41,828 bases of DNA from an uncultured Mollicutes bacterium. GTDB lineage: Bacteria; Bacillota_I; Bacilli_A; ML615J-28; CAG-313. The position numbers were made by a program, and so were the translations under genes. The stretch is from NCBI GenBank assembly GCA_900539265.1, contig UQBM01000018.1, positions 1 through 41,828 on the forward strand, given 5' to 3'. Below, in pieces: positions 1 through 6,409 of this stretch. The first letter of the stretch is position 1. Each line of letters begins with the position of its first letter. Under the pieces are notes generated by a model that did not search any database, was not told where the DNA came from, and saw only the letters and a list, made by a program, of their open reading frames with translations.

Positions 1-301
1 TAAAAGTATGTATTCCAACAATATGACAACATAAGTCAAGTTCAACATTTTCAGTACTCATAAGTGTTGATATAGGATCTATTCTAAAAAAACCTGGATA
101 ATACTTTAAAATATCGTTATAGTAATTTGTAATTTTTTGAATTTGTTTTAACACTTTAAACATAAATGATACTTTAATTTTATCTTTAAACACTGTCTTT
201 AAAGCTTCCCTATCTGCTTTTTCTTGTTGTTGCATCATTTTTTCTTGTTCTTTTTCTAAATATTCTTTAAATGGATTATTATTACCAAATATATTATTCA
301 T
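1..301 (-). CDS. Partial hypothetical protein (C-terminus off the window)
   Basis: An open minus-strand frame of 100 codons runs from ATG at 301 off the left edge. A GGAG ribosome binding site sits six bases upstream of the ATG (308-311). The N-terminus is Asn-rich (MNNIFGNNNPFKEYLEKEQE), followed by a charged Lys/Glu/Gln helix that is probably coiled coil, then a mixed region containing FRIDPISTLMS and ELDLCCHIVGIHTF. I do not recognise a family. It is transcribed in the same direction as the HARE-HTH gene upstream, about 110 bases away, with only a weak hairpin between, so the two could be co-expressed. Function unknown. Confidence 0.6.
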   Translation of the reverse strand, partial: MNNIFGNNNPFKEYLEKEQEKMMQQQEKADREALKTVFKDKIKVSFMFKVLKQIQKITNYYNDILKYYPGFFRIDPISTLMSTENVELDLCCHIVGIHTF

Positions 302-386
302 ATGAAACTCCAATTATTATAAAGTTTATTTACAAGAATATTATATCATATTTTGATATAAAAAACTAGAAAGATAAATAAGCAAA

Positions 387-404
387 AGCACATAAATTAG
401 TGCT
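387..404 (-). terminator. Weak hairpin after the HARE-HTH gene
   Basis: AGCAC at 387-391 pairs with GTGCT at 400-404. On the minus strand a short T-rich run follows. The five-pair stem makes this a weak terminator at best. Confidence 0.3.
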
Positions 405-412
405 CTAGCCAA

Positions 413-862
413 TTATAAACATCTTCCCAAAACTGATTTAGGACCTTTAACTATAACTTTTGGTTCTTGAACTATATACTTAATCATATTACCTGGTAAA
501 CAAACAAAAAGATTCTTGTTATTACTTGCACAAGATCTAACTTGCTTTCCATCAACAAATGATCCATCTTTTTTAAAATACAATTCTTGTGCTGTTATTT
601 CTTTAGCAATGTCGACAGAATGCATTCCTTCCTGTGGACCTGCTGACAACACTTTTTTCATTGCTTCTGGTAAAGTCATCTTTTTCTTTCTTTGCTCATC
701 AGTTCTAACTAAATCATTATAATTCATAACTGATAACTTAAAAGCAAAACCTGATTCAGTAATAACTATAGCTTCACCATCTCTTCTTAAGATTTCTTCT
801 ACTGCTGGAAAGTCTTCTTGAAGTTTTTGCAAACCAATTACACCCTCATTAGTTGTTCGCAT
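413..862 (-). CDS. HARE-HTH domain protein with antitoxin-like N-terminus
   Basis: A 149-residue soluble protein. Residues about 1-45 (TTNEGVIGLQKLQEDFPAVEEILRRDG, then EAIVITESG) resemble the beta-strand and helix N-terminus of Phd/YefM-type antitoxins, which bind DNA. Residues about 60-132 (from LPEAMKKVL, through MHSVDIAKEI, to LFVCLPGNMIKYI) match the HARE-HTH winged-helix fold (HB1, ASXL, restriction endonuclease HTH; PF05066) seen in RpoE and in restriction-associated proteins. The start is well placed: AGGAGGTGG lies just upstream of ATG 862. No toxin gene is obvious, although the partial gene to its left runs in the same direction. Repeated TTGGTAT half-sites in its promoter suggest autoregulation. 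The family assignments are by eye; it may be a transcription factor or part of a defence system. Confidence 0.5.
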   Translation of the reverse strand: MRTTNEGVIGLQKLQEDFPAVEEILRRDGEAIVITESGFAFKLSVMNYNDLVRTDEQRKKKMTLPEAMKKVLSAGPQEGMHSVDIAKEITAQELYFKKDGSFVDGKQVRSCASNNKNLFVCLPGNMIKYIVQEPKVIVKGPKSVLGRCL

Positions 863-877
863 TTTTCCACCTCCTAG

Positions 878-925
878 TTGGTATCTTTATAATAATATTA
901 TACTGCATATTGGTATTATTTACCA
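878..925 (-). promoter_or_regulatory. Candidate operator half-sites in the HARE-HTH gene promoter
   Basis: TTGGTAT occurs at 878-884 and again at 910-916, 32 bases apart (about three helical turns). The second copy lies in the inverted repeat TGGTA-ttatt-TACCA (911-925). A minus-strand TATAAT-like -10 lies between them. The arrangement fits an autoregulatory operator, but no protein binding can be shown from sequence. Confidence 0.35.
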
Positions 926-1264
926 GTAATTTATTTATCATTTTTTAATATTTTTTTGAGCGTTTTTCTGCAAATTTTTGGTCAAAAATCAGAGAAATTT
1001 TGGTCAAAATATCAAAAATCACGTCCAATATTTTTAACCATTTTTGTACACTTTTTTAAAATACCCGCTCAAAATGACCAATTTTCATAAGATTAAAAAC
1101 AACACCGTTTAATTGTACATTATACTCTTGTACTCTTGCACCGCTATGTGTGTTTTTATTTATACTTTTTATACTAAATTTTGAAAAAGTTTTGTATCAT
1201 TATGTTTGTTAAGAAAGATAAAATGTCTGAATTTTAATAAATTATGTGATTTTTGCATAAAAAA

Positions 1265-1280
1265 AGGCTATTTCTAGCCT
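1265..1280 (-). terminator. Intrinsic terminator, minus strand
   Basis: AGGCTA (1265-1270) and TAGCCT (1275-1280) form a six-pair stem with a four-base loop. On the minus strand it is followed by seven T. No minus-strand ORF lies directly upstream of it. Confidence 0.6.
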
Positions 1281-1403
1281 ATTTTGTCCCATTTTAAAGT
1301 ATTTTTAACTGATTTTTGATTATTTCCTTTGAGACTTAAATAAAGTCTCACATGACATTATTATACAACATTTTCTCATTTATTTCCACCTTTATCTCTT
1401 ATT

Positions 1404-1460
1404 GGTTCGAATCCCATCAAAACTAAAGGTTCGAGTCTCCACGAAAGCAGGTTCGAGTCC
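1404..1460 (+). repeat. Three tRNA T-arm-like motifs in tandem
   Basis: GGTTCGAATCCCATCA starts at 1404, GGTTCGAGTCTCC at 1428-1440 and GGTTCGAGTCC at 1450. The first matches the T-arm and 3' end of the tRNA-Gly at 12420-12493 (GGTTCGATTCCCATCA) in 15 of 16 bases. No acceptor, D or anticodon arms surround them, so these are not intact tRNAs. Confidence 0.55.
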
Positions 1461-1517
1461 TTGGTAAGTCTCCTTAGGTGTTTAAATCTAAATGTTTCAT
1501 AAATGTACAAAAAAAGA

Positions 1518-1549
1518 GGATATTCTAACCAAAATTGGCTAAAATACCC
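1518..1549 (-). terminator. Strong intrinsic terminator, minus strand
   Basis: Arms 1518-1532 and 1535-1549 pair over 15 positions with a two-base loop in the minus-strand RNA. Three of the pairs are G-U, which would be mismatches in plus-strand RNA, so the hairpin is tuned for leftward transcripts. CTC and seven T follow. Confidence 0.75.
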
Positions 1550-1558
1550 TATTTAATC

Positions 1559-1644
1559 AAAAAAAATTAGCCTTACGCAGAAGACTAATAGATTTACTAT
1601 AATGGAGCGAATCACATACAAGTTACGAACTTTATTCTCTTTCT
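1559..1644 (-). ncRNA. Candidate small RNA of about 85 nt
   Basis: The minus-strand promoter at 1651-1679 predicts a start near 1644, and the first terminator ends in a T-run at 1559-1566. The predicted RNA has no start codon with a ribosome binding site and no ORF. It contains a small hairpin AAGTT-cgt-AACTT and then the terminator stem. It may be a free small RNA or the orphaned leader of a lost gene. No family is recognised. Confidence 0.4.
1566..1589 (-). terminator. Intrinsic terminator of the candidate small RNA
   Basis: ATTAGCCTT (1566-1574) and AAGACTAAT (1581-1589) give nine pairs in minus-strand RNA, one of them G-U, with a six-base loop. Eight T follow on the minus strand. Confidence 0.65.
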
Positions 1645-1650
1645 GTATTC

Positions 1651-1679
1651 ATTATATATTAAAATTAATATATTTTCAA
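1651..1679 (-). promoter_or_regulatory. Sigma-A-type promoter of the candidate small RNA
   Basis: Minus-strand -35 TTGAAA (1674-1679), 17-base spacer and -10 TATAAT (1651-1656). There is no gene downstream before the tandem terminators. Confidence 0.6.
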
Positions 1680-1708
1680 TATTATAATTTCAACATTCTC
1701 CAATAGTA

Positions 1709-1737
1709 TAGATTATTTTTTGTTTTAATGGTATAAT
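1709..1737 (+). promoter_or_regulatory. Extended -10 promoter of the first cargo genes
   Basis: TATAAT at 1732-1737 is preceded by the TGn extension (TGG at 1729-1731). The -35 position (TAGATT) is poor. It lies 50 bases upstream of the first cargo ORF. Confidence 0.5.
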
Positions 1738-1787
1738 TAGCACAACAAACAAATCGTTAAATAGTAATTTGAAAGTGAGGATTACAT

Positions 1788-1988
1788 ATGCATAAAGGAA
1801 AAACTGGAATATTATTAATAATATTAGGAAATATATTGTACTTGGCTTATACCTTATTTTGTGGTAATGAAGTTACACCATTTAGTGAATTTAGTTCAGG
1901 TTTGTTATTAGGTTTATCAATAGGAATTAATTTAACAGGAATAATATTATTGGTACTATATATTTCAAAAAATGAAAAAAATAAATGA
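1788..1988 (+). CDS. Small two-helix membrane protein, unknown function
   Basis: A 66-residue protein with two hydrophobic helices (about residues 6-24 and 36-59) joined by a short loop containing a Cys, and a charged tail (KNEKNK). GTGAGGA precedes the ATG. It ends with TGA, a stop not used by the flanking chromosomal genes. It is the first gene after the promoter at 1732 and is 28 bases from the next, so it probably heads a short operon with the DUF4177-like protein and the flavodoxin. I do not recognise a family. Confidence 0.6.
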   Translation: MHKGKTGILLIILGNILYLAYTLFCGNEVTPFSEFSSGLLLGLSIGINLTGIILLVLYISKNEKNK

Positions 1989-2016
1989 TTATATAGAAAG
2001 GAAAGGTGGCAAAAAA

Positions 2017-2172
2017 ATGTATAAAACAGTTGTTATAGATTATTCGCCAAAAGCAGATAATATGGCACAAAAAGTAGAAGAAAAAGCAAATGAAATGTTA
2101 GAAAATGGCTATGAGTTAGTTACAATGTCAATTACAGGAACGGCAAAAGCAATTTTAGTATTTAAAAAGTAA
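2017..2172 (+). CDS. DUF4177-like small protein
   Basis: A 51-residue protein. I place the start at ATG 2017 rather than at the in-frame ATG at 1972, because AAAGGTGG sits seven to eight bases before it and the longer version would overlap the previous gene. The pattern YKTVVIDYS, a Lys/Glu helix, GYELVTMSITG and a closing strand (AILVFKK) resembles the beta-alpha-beta-beta DUF4177 fold (PF13783), which has no known biochemical role. It lies in the same operon as the flavodoxin, 17 bases downstream. Confidence 0.5.
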   Translation: MYKTVVIDYSPKADNMAQKVEEKANEMLENGYELVTMSITGTAKAILVFKK

Positions 2173-2189
2173 ATAAAAAAGGAGTTTCT

Positions 2190-2726
2190 ATGAATAGTAT
2201 TATAATATATGGTTCTCACTATGGGACAACAAAACAATACGCAGAAGAACTTTCAAAAAGAACTAATATAAAAGCAATTTCTTTTAAAAAATTTAATCAA
2301 CAAATAAATGATTATGATAATATTATTTATTTAGGTGCTTTGTATGCCGGTGGAGTATTAGGGATGTCAAAAACACTAAAAAAATTAAATAATATTTCAA
2401 ACAAAAAAATTCTTATTGCAACAGTTGGTCTTTCGGACCCAACGGATGAAGTAAATAAAAATAATATAAGGAATAATATAAAAAATCAGATACCAAAAGA
2501 AGTTCTTGAAAAAGCAAAAATCTTCCATTTAAGAGGTGGAATAGATTATTCAAAATTAAACTTTGCCCATAAAACTATGATGAAATTGCTTTATAATGCA
2601 GTTAAGAATTTACCAAATGAAAAGCAAACAGCTGAAGATAGAGCAATGATAGAAACTTATAACAAAAAGGTTAATTTTATTGATTTTTCTAGTTTAGATA
2701 AGATAGCTAATGAAATACAAAAATAA
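2190..2726 (+). CDS. Flavodoxin-domain protein
   Basis: A 178-residue soluble protein with a flavodoxin fold. The N-terminus IIIYGSHYGTTKQYAEELS is the FMN phosphate-binding loop after the first strand. YLGALYAGGVLG is the second cofactor loop, and KKILIATVGLSDP the central strand. The length and the C-terminal helix with LRGGIDYSKL fit the flavodoxin domain group that includes the HemG-like proteins (Flavodoxin_5 type). Flavodoxins carry single electrons and can replace iron-sulphur ferredoxin when iron is scarce. It follows the DUF4177-like gene by 17 bases with GGAG as ribosome binding site, and a terminator-like hairpin ends the unit. Flavodoxin fold: confident; partner enzyme: unknown. 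Confidence 0.8.
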   Translation: MNSIIIYGSHYGTTKQYAEELSKRTNIKAISFKKFNQQINDYDNIIYLGALYAGGVLGMSKTLKKLNNISNKKILIATVGLSDPTDEVNKNNIRNNIKNQIPKEVLEKAKIFHLRGGIDYSKLNFAHKTMMKLLYNAVKNLPNEKQTAEDRAMIETYNKKVNFIDFSSLDKIANEIQK

Positions 2727-2737
2727 AGACAAATTAC

Positions 2738-2772
2738 AATTTATAAGGAGAACCATTATAAATTCTCTTTTT
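2738..2772 (+). terminator. Terminator after the flavodoxin gene
   Basis: GAGAA (2748-2752) pairs with TTCTC (2763-2767), followed by seven or more T. An overlapping nine-pair stem AATTTATAA/TTATAAATT (2738-2746, 2756-2764) is an alternative. Confidence 0.5.
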
Positions 2773-2784
2773 TTATTTGCTGAT

Positions 2785-2813
2785 TTGATAAATTAATCTA
2801 ATTATGATAATAT
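2785..2813 (+). promoter_or_regulatory. Probable promoter of gpmA
   Basis: -35 TTGATA (2785-2790), 17-base spacer, -10 TAATAT (2808-2813), 40 bases upstream of the gpmA start. Confidence 0.5.
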
Positions 2814-2853
2814 TTGGAATAGAAAAATAAAAAAAATATAGGAGGTATTGTTT

Positions 2854-3552
2854 ATGACTAAATTAGTTTTAGTAAGACACGGACAAAGTGCGTGGAATTT
2901 GGAAAATAAATTTACTGGATGGACTGATGTACCATTATCAGAAAAGGGTATTGAAGAAGCAAAAGAGGCTGGAAGAATATTAAAAGAAAAAGATTTTCAT
3001 TTTGATATTGCCTTTACATCAGTTTTAAAAAGAGCAGAAGATACATTAGACTATATATTAAAAGAAATGGGAGAAGAAAATATAGAAATTAAAAAAAGTT
3101 GGAAGTTAAATGAAAGACATTATGGGGCATTACAAGGACTAAATAAAGATGAAACAAGAGAAAAATACGGAGCTGAACAAGTATTATTATGGAGAAGAAG
3201 TACAAATGTAAGACCACCAGAATTAGAGGTAACAGACGAAAGGTATCCAGGAAATGATCCTAAGTATAAAGAATTAACAGAAAATGAATTACCTAAAACA
3301 GAAAACTTGTTAGACACTATAAAAAGAGTTTTAGAATATTGGAATACAGATATTAAACCTGAAATAGAAAAAGGAAAGAGAGTAATTATAGCAGCACACG
3401 GAAATAGCTTGAGAGGTTTAATAAAATATTTAGATAATATTAGTGATGAAGATATTATAAAATTGGAATTACAAACAGGAAATCCAATTTGCTATGAGTT
3501 AGATGATAATTTAAAACCAATTACACATTATTATTTAAAAGAAAATAAATAA
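2854..3552 (+). CDS. gpmA: 2,3-bisphosphoglycerate-dependent phosphoglycerate mutase
   Basis: A 232-residue cytoplasmic glycolytic enzyme that interconverts 3- and 2-phosphoglycerate through a phospho-histidine. The start is ATG 2854, eight bases after GGAGG; an ATG two codons upstream lies too close to it. LVRHGQSAWN holds the catalytic RHG (His9). NERHYGALQG carries the Glu and Arg of the active site, and HGNSLRGL the second catalytic His. Full length for the family. This form needs 2,3-BPG and no metal, unlike the Mn-dependent GpmI of many Firmicutes. Its position between a flavodoxin and metal-transport genes on a mobile element is unusual for a housekeeping enzyme and suggests a metal-sparing role (inference). 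Confidence 0.92.
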   Translation: MTKLVLVRHGQSAWNLENKFTGWTDVPLSEKGIEEAKEAGRILKEKDFHFDIAFTSVLKRAEDTLDYILKEMGEENIEIKKSWKLNERHYGALQGLNKDETREKYGAEQVLLWRRSTNVRPPELEVTDERYPGNDPKYKELTENELPKTENLLDTIKRVLEYWNTDIKPEIEKGKRVIIAAHGNSLRGLIKYLDNISDEDIIKLELQTGNPICYELDDNLKPITHYYLKENK

Positions 3553-3568
3553 GTTGTAGGAGATGAAA

Positions 3569-4555
3569 ATGAAAGAAATATATCCAGAACAGATGCAAAT
3601 GAAATATAGTGATGAATACAAAAGCATACTAACAATGTATGATGGAAAGGAATTAAGTCAAATGACCTTTTATCATATATTTCCTGGATTGGATTTAATA
3701 TATAATAAATTCAATACAAATATTTCTCCAACAAGCAGAAATGATATAGAAAGAGAATATGTTGAAATTAATTACTGTAAAAGAGGAGTATTTGAATGTA
3801 CTATGTCAGAGGGAAAATCGCTTTTTTTAGGAGAAGGAGAAATTGCAGCTAACATCAATAAAATACAAAGATTAAAATCTATTTTTACAAAAGGTTATTA
3901 TGAAGGAACTGAAATTTTAATTGATATAGATGAATTTGAAAAAAATATTCCTGAAATATTTAAACCGATAATAAACAATATAAAAGAATTAAAAAATATA
4001 TTACTGAATAATGAAATGGGAGTAATTTTAAAACCAATAAAAGAAATGATCCATATATTTGATGAACTATATTATATAAATCCAGATGAAAATAAATTAT
4101 ATGCACAAATAAAAGTATTGGAATTGTTATTGGTATTTACAGCCATTCCAATCAATAATGAAAATAAGAAAAAAAGATATATAGAAAAAGAACAGGTAGA
4201 TAAAATAAAAAAAATACACAATGAGTTAATTTCAAATTTAGATAAAAAAATAACAATAGAGATGCTTTCTAAAAAATATAATATAGGAACAACACCACTT
4301 AAAATATATTTTAAAGAAATATATGGAGAACCAATTTATACATATTTAAAAGATTATAAAATACATAGAGCATTACATTTATTAGAAGAAACAGACAAAA
4401 GTATTAGTGAAATTGCAGGAATAGTAGGATATGATAATAGTAGCAAATTTGCAAAAGTATTTAAAGACAAAATGGGATGCACACCAACAGAATATAAAAA
4501 ACAAAAAGTCCATTTGGAGCATCAAAGACTGTTTGGAGTAGAAATAAAACAATAA
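3569..4555 (+). CDS. AraC-family regulator, PchR-like
   Basis: A 328-residue transcription factor. ATG 3569 is preferred over ATG 3563 because the AGGAG site abuts the latter. The N-terminal 200 residues are an effector domain with the line VEINYCKRGVFECTMSEG, as in AraC proteins that sense siderophores. The C-terminal 100 residues are two helix-turn-helices: ITIEMLSKKYNIGTTPLKIYFKEIYG and ISEIAGIVGYDNSSKFAKVF, ending GCTPTEYKK. The pattern of the first HTH and the YTYLKDYKIHRAL helix is close to PchR, which activates siderophore uptake genes. It starts 16 bases after gpmA and precedes the ABC pair, so it probably controls the cargo. AraC membership is certain; the ligand is inferred. Confidence 0.85.
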   Translation: MKEIYPEQMQMKYSDEYKSILTMYDGKELSQMTFYHIFPGLDLIYNKFNTNISPTSRNDIEREYVEINYCKRGVFECTMSEGKSLFLGEGEIAANINKIQRLKSIFTKGYYEGTEILIDIDEFEKNIPEIFKPIINNIKELKNILLNNEMGVILKPIKEMIHIFDELYYINPDENKLYAQIKVLELLLVFTAIPINNENKKKRYIEKEQVDKIKKIHNELISNLDKKITIEMLSKKYNIGTTPLKIYFKEIYGEPIYTYLKDYKIHRALHLLEETDKSISEIAGIVGYDNSSKFAKVFKDKMGCTPTEYKKQKVHLEHQRLFGVEIKQ

Positions 4556-4568
4556 AAGTTATATAATG

Positions 4569-4618
4569 ATAGGTGATATTTTAATAATACACCTATTTTT
4601 TGTGATTAAAATAGGTGT
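4569..4618 (+). promoter_or_regulatory. Alternative hairpins (possible attenuator) before the ABC genes
   Basis: ATAGGTG (4569-4575) pairs with CACCTAT (4590-4596), followed by T-run: a terminator. The same CACCTAT, as ACACCTATTTT (4589-4599), also pairs over 11 bases with AAAATAGGTGT (4608-4618). The two stems exclude one another, as in attenuators. Confidence 0.45.
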
Positions 4619-4636
4619 TAGAAAGAAGGGAGAGTT

Positions 4637-6409
4637 TTGAAAAACAATAATTTTAAAGAATTAATGTCTTATGCTGGAAAGTATAAAATACTAACATATT
4701 TATCACTTGTTTTAGGTGCTATTAGTGGAATTTTAACATTAGTACCATTTATTTATATATGGCTTATCATAAAAGAGGTCATAGAAGTTATGCCTAACTT
4801 CACAGATGCAACGAATATGATACATAATGGTTGGATGGCGGTTATATTTGCTTTACTTGCAATGATTGTAAATTTTTCTGCTCTAATGTGTTCACACTTG
4901 TCTGCATTTAGAATTGCATCAAATATGAGAATAAAATTATTAAAACACATAACAAAATTGCCAATCGGAAAAATTGACGATATTGGCACAGGAAAGTTAA
5001 GAAAAATAGTATCAGAAGCAACTGGAGCAACAGAAACATATTTAGCTCATCAATTACCTGATATGTCAGTAGCAATAGCAACTCCAATATGTATGATTGT
5101 TTTACTATTTATATTTGATTGGAAGTTAGGGCTAGTAAGTTTAATTCCAACAGTTTTGGGATTTTTAGCAATGTCAAAAATGGTTGGAAAAGCAATGCAA
5201 GACGATATGAAAAGCTATCAAGACTCATTGGAGGATATGAATAATCAAGCAGTAGAGTATGTAAGAGGTATGCCTGTTGTAAAAACTTTTGGACAGAGTG
5301 TATATACATTTAAAAAATTTAAGAGTTCTATTGATAATTATGATAATTTTTGTATATCATACACTAAAAAAGCAAGAAAGCCTATGCTACAATTTCAAAC
5401 TTTTATAAATAGTGTATTTGCATTTCTAATAGCAGTTACCTTAATAATAGTAGGTAGAGGAACAATAGATCAAACATTTTTCCTAAATCTATTATTCTAT
5501 ATTATTTTTACTCCAGTAATTAGTACAACATTAAGTAAAGTAATGTTTATGAGTGAAAATAAAATGTTAGTTGCTGATAGTTTGCAGAGAATACATAGTA
5601 TTTTAGATATTAAACCAATAAGTAATAATGAAAATAAAGTAAATATCAAAGATAATTCTATTGAATTAATAAATGTAAAATTCAAATATGAAAATAGCAA
5701 ATCTAATGCTATTGATGGAATATCTTTAAAAATAAAGCCAAATCAAACAGTAGCATTAGTTGGACCTTCTGGTAGTGGTAAGTCAACACTCGCAAATCTT
5801 ATTTCAAGATTTTATGATATAGATAGTGGAAAAATTTTAATTGGTAATGTGAATGTAAAAGATATAGAAAAGAAAGAACTTATGAACACAATATCTTTTG
5901 TATTTCAAAATAGTAAATTATTAAAAACAAGTATTTATGAAAATGTAAAAATGGCAAAACCAGAAGCTACAAAAGTAGAAGTTTTACACGCATTACATTT
6001 AGCACAATGTGATGATATAGTACAAAAATTACCAAATGGAATAGATACAGTAATTGGAACAAAAGGAGTATATTTATCTGGGGGAGAAGAACAAAGAATA
6101 AATATAGCAAGAATAATGTTAAAAGATTCAAAAGTAGTTATTTTGGATGAAGCAACAGCGTTTGCTGATCCAGAAAATGAAATACAGGTACAAAAAGCAT
6201 TTGAAGAATTATCTAAAAATAAAACAGTAATTATGATAGCACATAGGTTATCTACCATAAGAAATGTAGACAAAATATATGTTTTAAATAATGGTAAGAT
6301 AGAAGAAGAAGGAAAACACGAAGAATTATTAAAAAAGAATGGTCTATATAAAGAGATGTGGGATAATTACCAGACTTCAATTTCTTGGAAGGTAGGTGAA
6401 AATGTATGA
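4637..6409 (+). CDS. ABC half-transporter (membrane plus ATPase), YbtP/IrtA-like
   Basis: A 590-residue protein with an N-terminal six-helix ABC membrane domain (about 1-310) and a C-terminal ATPase. Walker A is GPSGSGKST, the Q-loop is in FVFQNSK, the signature is the variant LSGGEEQR, Walker B is VVILDEATAF, and the switch His is in IAHRLS. The start is TTG 4637 after GGGAG. The next ATG, ten codons on, would trim the conserved N-terminus. It overlaps the second half-transporter by four bases (ATGA), so the pair surely forms a heterodimer. Such exporter-fold pairs beside PchR-like AraC regulators are typical of metal-siderophore import (YbtPQ, IrtAB); substrate inferred. The stop is TGA. 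Confidence 0.85.
   Translation: MKNNNFKELMSYAGKYKILTYLSLVLGAISGILTLVPFIYIWLIIKEVIEVMPNFTDATNMIHNGWMAVIFALLAMIVNFSALMCSHLSAFRIASNMRIKLLKHITKLPIGKIDDIGTGKLRKIVSEATGATETYLAHQLPDMSVAIATPICMIVLLFIFDWKLGLVSLIPTVLGFLAMSKMVGKAMQDDMKSYQDSLEDMNNQAVEYVRGMPVVKTFGQSVYTFKKFKSSIDNYDNFCISYTKKARKPMLQFQTFINSVFAFLIAVTLIIVGRGTIDQTFFLNLLFYIIFTPVISTTLSKVMFMSENKMLVADSLQRIHSILDIKPISNNENKVNIKDNSIELINVKFKYENSKSNAIDGISLKIKPNQTVALVGPSGSGKSTLANLISRFYDIDSGKILIGNVNVKDIEKKELMNTISFVFQNSKLLKTSIYENVKMAKPEATKVEVLHALHLAQCDDIVQKLPNGIDTVIGTKGVYLSGGEEQRINIARIMLKDSKVVILDEATAFADPENEIQVQKAFEELSKNKTVIMIAHRLSTIRNVDKIYVLNNGKIEEEGKHEELLKKNGLYKEMWDNYQTSISWKVGENV

Larger units (their letters stand above)
863..1787. other. Gene-free stretch of about 0.9 kb
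   Basis: No ORF with a ribosome binding site is seen here on either strand. It holds short direct repeats of AATTTTGGTCAAAA (near 974 and 1006) with inverted partners (TGACCAATTTT near 1075; TTTTGAGCG at 954 against CGCTCAAAA at 1066), a stem TGAGACTT/AAGTCTCA (1330-1350), three T-arm-like motifs, and a minus-strand promoter with three terminators. It looks like the decayed flank of an integration hotspot (inference). Confidence 0.6.

Noticed and set aside
1404..1460. CRISPR-like short repeats
   Set aside because: Only three imperfect copies of 11-13 bases with 11-14-base gaps; they match tRNA T-arms, and no cas genes are present.
1640..1790. Fur-type operator before the cargo genes
   Set aside because: I looked for a GATAATGATAATCATTATC-like site and found none; control may act through the AraC regulator instead.
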